A stretch of 64,000 nt of DNA from Methylobacterium nodulans ORS 2060. GTDB lineage: Bacteria; Pseudomonadota; Alphaproteobacteria; Rhizobiales; Beijerinckiaceae. Below, in pieces: positions 17,687-28,829 of the stretch. The notes beneath the pieces are model-generated. The model worked only from the letters and a program-made list of their open reading frames with translations, had not been told where the DNA came from and searched no databases. Numbering within the stretch: position 1 is the stretch's first letter; every line of letters starts with the position of its first letter. A program made the position numbers and the translations under genes. Location: assembly GCF_000022085.1 (NCBI RefSeq), contig NC_011894.1, positions 6,384,501-6,448,500 of the forward strand, written 5' to 3'.

Positions 17687-18739
17687 ATGATCGACATACC
17701 CGGTGCATGCGTCCTTGAGATGGACTGCCCCAACTCCTACTACTCCTTCCCGCGTCTGACCGAATTGGAGGCGATGCCGGACCACGTTCGCGTGCTGATG
17801 AATAGTATCTGGTCCCAAGCAGTTCACCTGGGTCGAAAGTTAAGATTTTTCGAGCATCAAAATGTTTTTGTAACCAAAGAGGGACTCTGCTTCAAAAACG
17901 GCCTAGAACTGATACCCGAGACAAAGACTTATCATTCGGATAATGATATTTTACTGTCTAGAGAAATGATAAGCAATTGCTTGCAAAGCGGCACTGCCCC
18001 ATCCATCAGCAAAGCCATTCTCACCAAAAATCGCGGCGCGGGGAACTACGGGCATTTCATTCTTGAGATGTTGCCGCGGGCTTGGTATGCTCGCAAATAC
18101 CTCGGTGTTACGGACTGGCCAGCTTTAATTCACAAGACTTCACCTGCTCTATCAGAAATCAAAGTGCAGGCGCTACAAGCATCAGGCTTTACGCCCGAGA
18201 ACATAATTGCGACGGGCGATGAGCCTGTTTTTGTTGAGCGCCTCATCGTGGTTGATGGCCTCGCATTCCATACCCAGTATCTTTCACCGTTCGTCATGAC
18301 GTGCCTTGACGAGATTGCCGCTTCCGTCCCCCCAGCGGACATCGACCGGCTCTACGCCAGCCGCGGACGGGGGGCGAGCCGTGACTTTGTGAACGAGCCT
18401 GCGGTAGCCGATCATTTGTCCAAGCTTGGTTACATCAACAAATTTGCAGGAGAACTAAGTTTTACCGATCAGATCTCCGTTTTTCACGGCTGCAGTTCGG
18501 TTGTCGGTGTGATGGGGGCAGCGCTCACAAACATCGTCTTTTGCAAACCTGGAACTACCGTTTACTGCTTTATGCCGAGCAGTGCCTGCGAGGTGCTATT
18601 CTGGAGAATCGCAGAGGCGCGGCGGTTAAAGTACATTGAGATCAGATCTCGAGAAGTAGGCCCTCAACTCGGAGGGCTTCCTTGGGATCGTGCCGTGGCG
18701 GTGACATCCGCCGAGCTGGATGAGATCCTTCAGCCCTGA
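17687..18739 (+). CDS. GT61-family glycosyltransferase
   Basis: 350 residues. The family (DUF563/GT61) is recognised from 'GAGNYGHFILEMLPRAWYAR' (about 117-136) and the C-terminal 'SVVGVMGAALTNIVFCKPGT' (about 268-287), the two conserved blocks of GT61 enzymes that transfer pentoses or N-acetylhexosamines. 'DRLYASRGRGASR' between them matches the conserved 'ISR' region. No signal peptide or membrane span, so a cytoplasmic or membrane-associated enzyme acting on a lipid-linked glycan is likely. IS wreckage flanks it on both sides; it seems to be a single-gene cassette. Confidence 0.85.
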   Translation: MIDIPGACVLEMDCPNSYYSFPRLTELEAMPDHVRVLMNSIWSQAVHLGRKLRFFEHQNVFVTKEGLCFKNGLELIPETKTYHSDNDILLSREMISNCLQSGTAPSISKAILTKNRGAGNYGHFILEMLPRAWYARKYLGVTDWPALIHKTSPALSEIKVQALQASGFTPENIIATGDEPVFVERLIVVDGLAFHTQYLSPFVMTCLDEIAASVPPADIDRLYASRGRGASRDFVNEPAVADHLSKLGYINKFAGELSFTDQISVFHGCSSVVGVMGAALTNIVFCKPGTTVYCFMPSSACEVLFWRIAEARRLKYIEIRSREVGPQLGGLPWDRAVAVTSAELDEILQP

Positions 18740-18801
18740 AGCAATTTCATTCGAAGCGGTGCCTGCAGCCGACGCAGTCTCATGGGGTATGGCGGCGCGC
18801 C

Positions 18802-18965
18802 ATTACCCATGCACTTGCGCGGGGCGGGTTTTGCTGATTCCCTCGTGGGATGGGCCGCAGCGAGCTTGAACGCTTGAGCAAATAGGAGCTGATCAAGCTG
18901 GTGCTGCGGCTGCAGCGCCCCGAGAAGACCTCGCGCACCTCCTCCACGCCGGCCCGTCCACGGAT
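18802..18965 (+). pseudogene. IS66-type left end and transposase N-terminus, remnant
   Basis: The terminal 'ATTACCCATGCACTTGCGCG' is followed by 'GRSELERLSK*ELIKLVLRL', then 'QRPEKTSRTSSTP'. A TAG interrupts the frame. It is one of four copies in the window and ends abruptly at ~18965. Confidence 0.7.
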
Positions 18966-19189
18966 TGTGTGAGGCGCCGGGCTGCGGCCACAATGGGGGA
19001 TGGCTGCTCCATGCCGGGCCTCCTCCCGTTTTCTCCGCTCTGCGAAGCGGTTGATCGCTGCGGCGAGCTGGCTGCTATGGCGAGCCTCCTCCGACGCCGT
19101 ATCGGCCCGGTCGCGGCCCTCAGGCCGAGAGCATTGCCACGAGCCGCTCCGAGGAGGGACTGGATCCAGCCTCTCGGCGGGCGTCGGCG

Positions 19190-19480
19190 CGCAGAGAGCG
19201 CATCTGTTCGACTGGGCGTACCTGCCTCTGACTATGGAGGCCTGTGCCCTGATACGGCGCTCAATGACGGTCTGCGGACGCGCGGGCTTCTCATAGGGCG
19301 CAGTGGCGGATAGGTCTCTGGCCTACTTCACGGCCTGGCGCTCGGCCAGCAGATCGACAGAGACGCTGGTGGATATAGAGGAGACGCATTGCGGTCGAGG
19401 ATGCCTTCGAGGTTGCCAAGAGAGAACGTGGGCTGACCCACAGCAAGCGCCACTCGCGGCATAGCTGGCATCGGCCCTCC
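19190..19480 (+). pseudogene. IS701-family transposase fragment
   Basis: Pieces in shifting frames, 'LFDWAYLPLTMEACALIRRS' and 'RIAVEDAFEVAKRERGLTHS', match the C-terminal DDE region of IS701-type transposases. The same block is present at 56661-56945 ('WAVEDAFETAKTELGLAHSE'). Only ~100 codons remain. The 200 bp to its left (18966-19189) have no recognisable feature. Confidence 0.6.
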
Positions 19481-19539
19481 TCTGGACAACCAGAGAAGAG
19501 GCTGCGAGCCCACATAGCATCGCTCAAGAACACGCACCA

Positions 19540-20085
19540 TCAGCCAGATTCCACATCTTCGCGGAGGTCGGTTCTTTGCTCCCGATCGTCGTGCTCAGGT
19601 GTGTGATCGCGACCGTCGTTCCCCTCCGCCAGCTCTTGACGGCCCGGCCTCTCACTTGCGTAGAAATCGCCTCTGCGCACCACCTCGCCGCTCGTGACCA
19701 TCATGCTCAGATACGTATTCAGTGTTCCTGGTGCGACATCCGACAGGTGCCGCGTGATCTGAGCATGCGAGAGACCCTGCGGGCCTGCGCTCTCGAGCAG
19801 CGCTTTCAGGCGGCCTTTGGCCGAATTCGCGCGCGGTCCGCGACTCCCCCGCCCTGAGGCACGCGGCGCCTCGCGTCCCTGTGCCTGGCTATTGGCGAGA
19901 CTCGTCGGATTCTGTACGGCGAGACCGGCCTCCAAAGGGACGTTCTCAACGATTGCTCGCAGCGCATTTTCCGCGAGCCGCAGCTTCGACAGCTCAGCTC
20001 CGATGCGATCATACTCTGCCTGAAGCGTTGCCCTGCGTTCGCTTACATCGGCCAACGCCTGCACGAGTGTGTCACTCTCTGACAT
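19540..20085 (-). CDS. Hypothetical protein with coiled coil and winged-helix-like domain
   Basis: 181 residues; the ATG at 20085 is preceded by 'AGAGGGGGTGG'. The N-terminal ~45 residues are a heptad-like helix ('LADVSERRATLQAEYDRIGA'). A Gly/Arg-rich linker follows, then a likely winged helix (~92-145): 'GRLKALLESAGPQGLSHAQI' plus 'TLNTYLSMMVTSGEVVRRGD'. The tail is highly charged (many Asp/Glu/Arg) and may have been altered by the adjacent IS701 fragment. Probably a DNA-binding accessory protein; no family named with confidence. Confidence 0.55.
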   Translation of the reverse strand: MSESDTLVQALADVSERRATLQAEYDRIGAELSKLRLAENALRAIVENVPLEAGLAVQNPTSLANSQAQGREAPRASGRGSRGPRANSAKGRLKALLESAGPQGLSHAQITRHLSDVAPGTLNTYLSMMVTSGEVVRRGDFYASERPGRQELAEGNDGRDHTPEHDDREQRTDLREDVESG

Positions 20086-21495
<1,410 letters not shown>

Positions 21496-21499
21496 TGAA

Positions 21500-21905
21500 G
21501 CGGAGCCGTCACTCGGAGCTGCCCTCGCCAACCCCGCCCAGGTCGAGAGGCACGCTATCGGCCAAGCCGCCCTCCACCAAGACGGCGGTGAGTCCGCCCA
21601 CCCGAAGCAGCTTGGCCAGAGCGAGCGCATCACGTCGGTTCGTTTTGGCCCGATCGCCGGGCTCTCTCGGGATCAGCGCGGGTGCACCATGCACGAATGG
21701 CCGAGATCAGCGATGAGGCTGTGCAGACCATCGCCCGTCGGACCGGCCTCGGAGCAGACTCGTGCTTGGCCGCGAGGCGGTTGATGAGCCGGCGCATGCT
21801 CTCGGCGGAGGCCTCGACCCCGCCGAGATAGCCGACCTCGCCCAGACGCTCGCCGTCAGCAACCGCGATCGCAGGACAAGCCACGCCGCCTCGACTGGCA
21901 TACGG
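21500..21905 (-). pseudogene. IS110-family transposase remnant
   Basis: The minus strand reads 'VACPAIAVADGERLGEVGYL', 'SAESMRRLINRLAAKHESAP' and, after a frameshift, '[20 protein letters not shown]', the conserved DEDD-domain block of IS110 transposases. The transposase end is missing and the fragment stops at the decayed gmd. Inactive. Confidence 0.75.
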
Positions 21906-22281
21906 TCTTATCTTACTTGCGGGTCGAACTTCTCCGGATAGCCCCAAAGATCTCGGATGGCCCGGCAGAGCAAGCCGGCATGCGCCGATGGTCACAGGCG
22001 CATCAGCGCGCAGAGGTCAGCCTGGGCTCGCTGGCGCGATTGTGCGCGACTGCGATGTTGCACTTGTTGGCTACCGAGCGACCAGCAACCACGAAGCCTG
22101 GCGCCTAGACTGGCTGATCTCGGCTCATCAGGATTAGTGCTTTTTGGATTTTGTGCATCTTGCCGAAGCATGAAATGATAATCATGCGACAGTCTCTGCT
22201 CATCTTTCTCGGAAATTAACACCAATCTCACAGCGATATGCAGAGATGTGATTCAAGTCATTCCCGGACCTCGGAGGCACC
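21906..22281. other. Intergenic upstream of the FG-GAP protein
   Basis: About 375 bp with no gene. The final 40 bases are AT-richer and end with 'ctcggaggcacc', the ribosome-binding site for the ATG at 22282; the promoter should lie here but no consensus pair is evident. Confidence 0.35.
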
Positions 22282-24768
22282 ATGACCACGAGCACACCCA
22301 CATTTACCCTTAGCCCCAATCAGGATACCGGCTCGTCCGCCTCTGACGGCATTACACAAACAAAATTCATCACGGTGACGGGAACGGCAACACCGGGCAA
22401 TCGCGTGATTTTGTTCGATGATGTCAATCGCGACGGCATCGCCGGTTTCCCGGATCAAGCGCTCGGCGGCGCTATTGCTGACGCGGATGGCAAGTTCACA
22501 GTCACACTCGCATCTCCCGATCTAACTTACCTTGCCGATGGAACCTACCGGATCTTCGCGATTGCGGATGATGGGGTTTCCCAGTCAAACCTCTCGTCGC
22601 CCCTCGATCTTACGATCGACACGACGGCTCCGGGCTTGAGCGGAGTCTCGCTCGTTGGGCCCACAAGCACGAGCGCCAGCACTGTTCAGTTCACGGTTGC
22701 GTTCTCGGAACCCGTAACGGCTCCGCAAGCGAGCGATTTCTCCCTCATCAGCACGGGAGGCCTGCAGGGCGCGGCCATTGCGAGCATCACGGCGGTGCCT
22801 GGGTCAAACGGGCAAGCTTACACGGTCGATGTCACGACCGGAACCGGAAGCGGGTCACTCGCCCTTCAGGTTCTGGGCGGCAGCATCAAGGACATCGCAG
22901 GAAATGCGTTCAGCGGTACCTTCGGTACGGGCCAGACATACGCGGTCGGCCCCGCTCCAGCCTCCGTCGCCGTCGCCGATATCAATCACGATGGGATCGG
23001 CGACCTGATCGTCTCGAACCTCCATAGCTCGCCCCAGAATCCGGACGGCACCTACGGATCCGGGTACCTCTCCGTCCTGATCGGGAAGGCCGACGGCACC
23101 TTCCAACAGCCGGTTTCGGTGGCGGCCGGCGCTGGCCCTTACGTCGTCGGAACCGGGGATTTCAACCACGACGGCAATGTGGATCTCGCTGTGCTGAACG
23201 CCTTCGCGGGGTTCACGGCCACGGGTAACGGGAATGGCAGCGTATCGATCTTGTTCGGCGATGGAACCGGCGCCTTCAGTCCCGGAGCCGACTACACCGT
23301 TGGGCTAGCTCCGGAGGGTCTCGTCGTCAGCGACCTCAACCACGACGGCTTATCCGATCTCGTTGTCGCGAACTCCGACTCGAATACCGTTTCAGTTCTC
23401 CTCGGAAACAACGACGGAACCTTCCAGGCTCAGACAAGCTACCCGACGGGCGTAGGCCCGAACTTCCTCGCTGTCGCAGACGTCAATCAGGATGGAAATG
23501 CCGACCTTATCACTGCGAATGATACCGACGGCACGCTCTCGATCCTGCTCGGGACGGGAACCGGAACGTTCACGGCAGGCTCTTCCATTCCGGTCGGCTC
23601 GGTGCCGAACGGCGTTGCCGTGGGAGACCTGAACGGCGACGGCAAGCAGGATCTCGTTGCTGCCAACTACGCAGACGGCAATGTGTCCGTGCTGCTCGGA
23701 AACGGTGATGGGACGTTCAAGCCGGGCGTGACCTATCAGGCCGGCACTGGGGCCTATGCCGTAGCCCTGTCCGACGTGAATGGCGATGGTCGATCGGACA
23801 TTCTGGTCTCCAATGGCGGCTCCTCCTCGCTTTCGGCTCTATTCGGAAACGGCGACGGCACCTTCCAGGCGCAGACATCAATCAGCACTGGCAATTTCCC
23901 GCAGCTGTTCGCCCTCTCCGACATCAACAAGGACGGCAAGCCTGATGCTGTCATTCCGAATTACAATGACGACACTATTTCTATTTTGATGAATGAGACA
24001 TCCCAAGGTCTCAGTCCGAGCTACCAGATCGCCCGTCCCACACCTGGTGGCACTCCGCACTTAAATCGGGATTTCGATGGCGACGGCAAGGCCGACCTGT
24101 TGTGGCGCAACGACAGCGGGCAGGTGGTCACCTGGACCGATCTCAACGGGAGCCTGACCTCACACGATTACGGTTCGATTGACCCGAGCTGGAAGATCCA
24201 GGGCACCGGCGATTTCGATGGCGACGGCAAGGCCGACCTGTTGTGGCGCAACGACAGCGGGCAGGTGGTCACCTGGACCGATCTCAACGGGAGCCTGACC
24301 TCACACGATTACGGTTCGATTGACCCGAGCTGGAAGATCCAGGGCACCGGCGATTTCGATGGCGACGGCAAGGCCGACCTGTTGTGGCGCAACGACAGCG
24401 GGCAGGTGGTCACCTGGACCGATCTCAACGGGAGCCTGACCTCACACGATTACGGTTCGATTGACCCGAGCTGGAAGATCCAGGGCACCGGCGATTTCGA
24501 TGGCGACGGCAAGGCCGACCTGTTGTGGCGCAACGACAGCGGGCAGGTGGTCACCTGGACCGATCTCAACGGGAGCCTGACCTCACACGATTACGGTTCG
24601 ATTGACCCGAGCTGGAAGATCCAGGGCACCGGCGATTTCGGCGGCGACGGCAAGGCCGACCTGTTGTGGCGCAACGACAGCGGGCAGGTGGTCACCTGGT
24701 CAAATATTAACGCAAATATCGAATCTCATGACCTCGGAGTCGTGGGAAATGACTGGAAACTTATCTAG
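22282..24768 (+). CDS. Large FG-GAP/VCBS-repeat surface protein with Ig-like N-terminus
   Basis: 828 residues, ATG after GGAGG. No Sec signal peptide, so secretion by a type I system is possible. Residues ~10-115 form a bacterial Ig-like domain ('NRVILFDDVNRDGIAGFPDQ', 'GTYRIFAIADDGVSQS'). Residues ~118-225 form a second one ('FTVAFSEPVTAPQASDFSL'). From ~230 to 580 there are about seven FG-GAP/VCBS units with calcium-binding-like D-x-N-x-D-G-x-x-D loops ('VAVADINHDGIGDLIVSN', 'VSVLLGNGDGTFKPG'). From ~597 onward comes a second repeat type, DFDGDGKADLLWRNDSGQ, in four identical 47-residue units plus a diverged fifth. Beta-propeller repeats of this kind suggest adhesion or ligand binding. It converges on the related protein at 25536-27602. 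Confidence 0.88.
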   Translation: MTTSTPTFTLSPNQDTGSSASDGITQTKFITVTGTATPGNRVILFDDVNRDGIAGFPDQALGGAIADADGKFTVTLASPDLTYLADGTYRIFAIADDGVSQSNLSSPLDLTIDTTAPGLSGVSLVGPTSTSASTVQFTVAFSEPVTAPQASDFSLISTGGLQGAAIASITAVPGSNGQAYTVDVTTGTGSGSLALQVLGGSIKDIAGNAFSGTFGTGQTYAVGPAPASVAVADINHDGIGDLIVSNLHSSPQNPDGTYGSGYLSVLIGKADGTFQQPVSVAAGAGPYVVGTGDFNHDGNVDLAVLNAFAGFTATGNGNGSVSILFGDGTGAFSPGADYTVGLAPEGLVVSDLNHDGLSDLVVANSDSNTVSVLLGNNDGTFQAQTSYPTGVGPNFLAVADVNQDGNADLITANDTDGTLSILLGTGTGTFTAGSSIPVGSVPNGVAVGDLNGDGKQDLVAANYADGNVSVLLGNGDGTFKPGVTYQAGTGAYAVALSDVNGDGRSDILVSNGGSSSLSALFGNGDGTFQAQTSISTGNFPQLFALSDINKDGKPDAVIPNYNDDTISILMNETSQGLSPSYQIARPTPGGTPHLNRDFDGDGKADLLWRNDSGQVVTWTDLNGSLTSHDYGSIDPSWKIQGTGDFDGDGKADLLWRNDSGQVVTWTDLNGSLTSHDYGSIDPSWKIQGTGDFDGDGKADLLWRNDSGQVVTWTDLNGSLTSHDYGSIDPSWKIQGTGDFDGDGKADLLWRNDSGQVVTWTDLNGSLTSHDYGSIDPSWKIQGTGDFGGDGKADLLWRNDSGQVVTWSNINANIESHDLGVVGNDWKLI
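24070..24768 (+). repeat. 141-bp perfect coding tandem repeats
   Basis: Units begin at 24070, 24211, 24352, 24493 and 24634. The first four are identical at every base I compared. The fifth begins with a GAT-to-GGC change (Asp to Gly) and diverges after ~90 bp into the natural C-terminus. Each encodes one 47-residue VCBS unit. Base-level identity, including silent positions, implies recent expansion by slippage or unequal recombination. Confidence 0.95.
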
Positions 24769-24811
24769 CAATCAACTGTGAACAAATCAAAGTCAACATC
24801 TAATATCTGAA

Positions 24812-24856
24812 TTCGGCGTCGTGATCGCCTGATTACGGCGCCGAACATTTTTAATT
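24812..24856 (+). terminator. Putative rho-independent terminator
   Basis: TTCGGCGTCG pairs with CGGCGCCGAA (one G-U) around a 14-nt loop, followed by 'catttttaatttt'. It lies 44 bp after the stop of the FG-GAP gene and reads in its direction. Confidence 0.6.
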
Positions 24857-24979
24857 TTACTTAGTAATATTTCCAGAACATAGATCTAGTGCGCTGACGC
24901 ATTCAGAATATCCACTGAGCCCCGCCGTTTTGGTTGCCACGGCACGTGGTTGTAGGCAACTGATCTGAATCATCCATAT

Positions 24980-25541
24980 GCGTCAGTGCACCCGAGCCGG
25001 ACCCTCGTCCGCCCCCGCTCAGACCCCGCAGGGCGTGCCCGGCAGGAGATCGACTCTGGCCGGCGTGGCAAAGGCTATGTGTTCGGGGCGTTCTGCCCGG
25101 CGACGGGCGCCGCCTTCACGCGCCCCGACCCGGGCCGGGCACTGCTCACTGGGTGGCCTTCCTGGAGAACGTCGAGAGCTGGCTGCCGCGGAGGTCACGC
25201 GGATCGACGCCGTCGCCGACAACCTGGGCAGCCATCGCGCCACCGACGTGCTGCTGTTCCTGCTGGCCCATCCCCGCTGGGAGATGTGGTCCAGCCGAAC
25301 TATGCGGCGGACCTCACCCTGATCGAGCCGTGGTGGAAGGTGCTGCGCTCGCTCGCCCTGGCCGGCCGTCGCTTCGAGACCGGGGACGAGGTCACCGCCG
25401 CCATCGCGCAAGCGACGGCTTACTGGAATGCGCATCGCCATCCCTTCGTCTGGGGCCAAAGAGGCCGTCTTCGCCCAGGCCGCCCGCCTGGCATCGCGCT
25501 CCTGCCAAGGCCGCATAACTTGCCGGATGAACCACTTAGCT
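24980..25541 (+). pseudogene. IS630-family transposase remnant, right half
   Basis: Pieces in at least two frames: 'RRGKGYVFGAFCPATGAAFT', 'AVADNLGSHRATDVLLFLLA', 'LTLIEPWWKVLRSLALAGRR' and 'AQATAYWNAHRHPFVWG', the DDE C-terminal part of an IS630 subgroup. The left half is missing. The element ends with the inverted repeat at 25520-25541, which also contributes the stop codon of the neighbouring esterase gene. The short gap 24857-24979 shows nothing else. Confidence 0.7.
25520..25541. repeat. IS630-type terminal repeat (copy 1)
   Basis: 'TGCCGGATGAACCACTTAGC' plus T. The same sequence lies at ~37227-37246. Read on the minus strand it begins AGCTAAGTGG, and its TAA is the stop codon of the gene ending at 25536. 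Confidence 0.8.
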
Positions 25542-27602
25542 GATCACACTCCAGTCAGAGCCAGGAGCCACGCTGGTACCACCCTGGCTCACCTGGTTGC
25601 TCGCCACCAGCTGCGCCCCGTTCATCATCCAGACGTCAAGCTGACCCGATCTGTTGCGCCACAGCACATCGGCGTAGCCATCGCCACCGTAGTCGCCCAT
25701 TTCCGCAACGCTCCATTCCGGGCCAGGCGCGACAACCGCTCCGTTCAAGGTGACATGATCACTGCTGACAATCTGGGCACTGTTCATGGTCCAGAGATCG
25801 AGCTGGCCATTGCTGTTGCGCCAGAGGATGTCGGCGCGACCGTCGGCCGTGAAGTCGTCCACACCGACGATGCTCCACTCCTGGCTGGGCGCGACGACTG
25901 CTCCTCCGAGAGTGACGTAATCGCTGCTGACAATCTGGGCACCATTCATGGTCCAGAGGTCGAGTTGGCCGTTGCTGTTACGCCACAGGAGGTCCTCACA
26001 GCCGTCGGCGTTGAAATCGGCGCCGTCCACTAGGCTCCAGTCCGAGCCGGGTGCGACGACTGTCCCTCCGAGAGCGACGTGGTCACTGCTGACGATCTGG
26101 GCACCGTTCATGGTCCAGAGGTCGAGCCGGCCATCGGCATTGCGCCAGAGCATGTCGCTCTTGTTGTCGCCTGTGAAGTCCGACACATTGGCGAGGCTCC
26201 ACTCGGAGCCTGGGGCGACAATTGTTCCTCCTAAGGTGACATGGTCGCTCGAGACGATCTCAGCCCCGTTCATACTCCAGAGGTCGAGCTGGCCACCCTG
26301 GTTGCGCCAGACAAGATCAGTGGCTCGGTCTGCGTTGAAGTCTCCTGCGTCGACAGCTCTCCAGTCAGGACCCGGAGCGACCACCGCACCTTGTAGGCTG
26401 ACGAGGTCGCCCGAGAGGATCTGGTTGGCGTCCATCACCCACAGGGCGCTCTGGCCATTGCTGTTGTGCCAGGCGATGTTGGCGATCTTGCCCTGCCCGG
26501 GGCCGGCAACACCATCCAACTGAATGGTTTGGTCGTCGAACTGAGCGCGCTCGACGCTGATCAGCGTGTCCGTGCCGCTCGGCGCGCCACCACGCAGATC
26601 CCGCACCTCGTAGCTGCCGTCGGCGAGGCGCGTGATGGCGTAATCGGAGCGATTGCCAACGTAGTAGGCCGTATCCGTACCGGCACCGCCCACGATTGTA
26701 TCGTCATCGGCACCTCCATCGAGCTGATCATCGCCGGCACCTCCACTAAGCCAGTCGTATCCATTTCCGCCAGTTAGATGGTTTGCCCGACCGTCTCCCG
26801 TCAGCAGATCGTTGTATGTGCTTCCGGTGATATCCGTTACAGCTATGTTGATCGTGTTTGTTGTGGGTGGATTTGGCGGATTATTTAGTACAGCAGATGA
26901 CCAGTATCCGGCGATTTTTTGATAGGTCTGCTCATTTGGATGGATGCCATCAAATAGATCGGCTGTCGTGAAACCAGCCATTTCCACCAAGCTGACGTTC
27001 TGCCCGTCGGAAATAGCGCTGGCGACATCGGCCCGTATCACATTGTTGACGGCGTTGACCTTGCCGGTCGTGTCGGCAGCAACCGGCAGAAGGGTGGCGA
27101 CGTAGACATGCGTGGCAGGGTTGTGCGCCGCTACCTCATCGAGCATCGCAGCTAATTCGGGGCCCACTGTGTTCTGAGGATTGGCCTCCTGAAGGACATC
27201 GTTGGTGCCAGCCATCAACAAAACTGCGTCCGGGTTATAGGTTGCCAGCAATCCCGGCAAGATTTCATGAAGATCGCCTGACCTTTCACCCGGGAAACCA
27301 GCGTGGTCCGGATCGGGAACGTTGCCATTGGAGTTCGGCCCCACCATGTCGAACAGCTTTCCGGCTGCTGTCATGTTGGACCAGAAGTAGCCGCGATACC
27401 CGTGCTCATCCATGCCATCGGGGGCGTCGCCATTGGTGATTGAGTCACCGAATGGCATGAGGGACGGCGCCGAGGACCAAGTGCCGGTGTTGAGATCCGC
27501 AGCGACGCCGCGAGTGGCCGTCGCGAAGCTCAAGGACGCGCCGGGCGGCGCATTGAGCCCTGAGCTCGCGCTGTCGAGGTCGAATAGCGTGACAGCCGCC
27601 AT
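25536..27602 (-). CDS. Secreted GDSL/SGNH esterase with RTX and VCBS repeats
   Basis: 688 residues from the ATG at 27602, which follows AAAAGGGAGGAATACAGA; an ATG eight codons earlier overlaps that ribosome-binding site. The SGNH hydrolase domain spans ~45-255: block I 'PFGDSITNGD' (Ser54), block III 'LLMAGTNDVL', block V 'DLFDGIHPNEQTY' (Asp/His), so the catalytic residues are present. Residues ~275-325 carry RTX nonapeptides ('GGAGDDQLDGGADDDTIVGG'), pointing to type I secretion and calcium binding. The last ~300 residues are VCBS-type units ('DILWRNSNGQLDLWTMN') related to the 24070 repeats. The stop codon comes from an IS630 terminal repeat, so the original C-terminus is probably lost, perhaps with the type I secretion signal. 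Confidence 0.85.
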   Translation of the reverse strand: MAAVTLFDLDSASSGLNAPPGASLSFATATRGVAADLNTGTWSSAPSLMPFGDSITNGDAPDGMDEHGYRGYFWSNMTAAGKLFDMVGPNSNGNVPDPDHAGFPGERSGDLHEILPGLLATYNPDAVLLMAGTNDVLQEANPQNTVGPELAAMLDEVAAHNPATHVYVATLLPVAADTTGKVNAVNNVIRADVASAISDGQNVSLVEMAGFTTADLFDGIHPNEQTYQKIAGYWSSAVLNNPPNPPTTNTINIAVTDITGSTYNDLLTGDGRANHLTGGNGYDWLSGGAGDDQLDGGADDDTIVGGAGTDTAYYVGNRSDYAITRLADGSYEVRDLRGGAPSGTDTLISVERAQFDDQTIQLDGVAGPGQGKIANIAWHNSNGQSALWVMDANQILSGDLVSLQGAVVAPGPDWRAVDAGDFNADRATDLVWRNQGGQLDLWSMNGAEIVSSDHVTLGGTIVAPGSEWSLANVSDFTGDNKSDMLWRNADGRLDLWTMNGAQIVSSDHVALGGTVVAPGSDWSLVDGADFNADGCEDLLWRNSNGQLDLWTMNGAQIVSSDYVTLGGAVVAPSQEWSIVGVDDFTADGRADILWRNSNGQLDLWTMNSAQIVSSDHVTLNGAVVAPGPEWSVAEMGDYGGDGYADVLWRNRSGQLDVWMMNGAQLVASNQVSQGGTSVAPGSDWSVIS

Positions 27603-27687
27603 TCTGTATTCCTCCCTTTTCGACATGCAGATCCGGCTTCAGAAATTGCGTAACACCAAAGGAAAGGCGCGCAAATCACTCATTCGA

Positions 27688-28815
27688 GGTAATTACCCAT
27701 GCGCTTGCGCGGGACGGGTTTCGCTGATTCCCTCGTGGGATGGGCCGCCGCGAGCTTGAGCGCTTGAGCAAGGAGGAGCTGATCGAGCTGCTGCTGCGCT
27801 GCAGCGGCCCGAGAAGACCTCGCGCACCTCCTCCAAGCCGCCGTCCACGGATCGCAAGGAGCGGCGCGAGCAGGCCAAGCCGGGCGGCGCCAAGCCGGGT
27901 CACGAAGCCACAGTCGGGTGATCAGCGCGACGCCCGATAAGGTTGTCGCGCACCGCCCGGAGCGCTGCACCAGCTGCGGCGCGGACCTCCTTCGATGTGG
28001 CCGCCGATTGTGTCAGCGTCCGCGAGCACATCGATCCGCCGGTGGCGGCGCCCGTGGTGACCCAGCATCGGCGCTTTGCTGTCCGCTGCCCGTCCTGCGG
28101 GGCACGGGTCGTCGCCCCGGTGCCGAAGGAGGCGCTCGGCACGCCGTTCGGTCCGCGCCTGCACGCGGTGGCAACCTACCTCAAGACCTTTCAGGCCCTC
28201 TCCTACGAGCGGCTGCAGGCGGTGCTGTCCGACTTGTTCGGGCTGACGCTCAGCCAGGGCGGACTGATGAACCTGCTCCGCCGCGCGCAAGGGCGGTTCC
28301 GGCCCGGTTGCAAGGCGGCGGTGTCAGCGCTGCGCCACGACGACGACGTCGCCTCAGTCGAGACTGGCGTGCGCATCGAGGGCAGCAACGCCTACCATTG
28401 GGTGTTCCACTCGGCAGACGCGGTGGTCCATCACGCCGCCCCGACGCAGGCGGCCTGCGTCGTACGAGAGATGATGAGCGGGCACCGGCCCGCAATGTGG
28501 CTGTCGGACCGACACACGGCGCAAGGCCATGGCCTGCACTACCAAGCCTGGTTGGCGCGTCTGGCGCGCGACATCGCTTATGCGGTCGAGCCCAGCGAGG
28601 ATCCGGTGCCGTCGCGCTTGCAGCTCTGGTTACAGGCGATGTTTGCACTCGCCGCGCGCGTCTCGGATCTGGCGGCCTTGACCCTGGCCGCCAAGCGGCG
28701 GCTGTCCGAGATCCTGGCCGCGTCAAGCTGCAGCGACTTCACCCAGGCCCTCCAGGCCAAGATCGGCCGCGCCCGCGACCGACTCCTGGTCTTCCTTCTC
28801 GTCCAGGCCAGGTCG
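27688..28815 (+). pseudogene. IS66-type transposase, longest remnant
   Basis: Begins at the terminal 'GGTAATTACCCATGCGCTTG'. The transposase starts 'MGRRELERLSKEELIELLLR' (ATG 27740), loses one G near 27797, shifts again near 27920, then runs well from ~27945 to 28815: zinc-finger-like 'VRCPSCGARVV', 'YLKTFQALSYERLQAVLSDL', 'GLTLSQGGLMNLLRRAQ', 'YHWVFHSADAVVHH'. It breaks off after 'GRARDRLLVFLLVQARSQ', where group II intron sequence begins. The catalytic C-terminus is absent. Confidence 0.75.
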
Positions 28816-28829
28816 CAGTCACGAACACT

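Noticed and set aside
24070..24768. Direct repeats considered as a CRISPR array
   Set aside because: The units are contiguous 141-bp in-frame coding repeats without spacers; no cas genes in the window.
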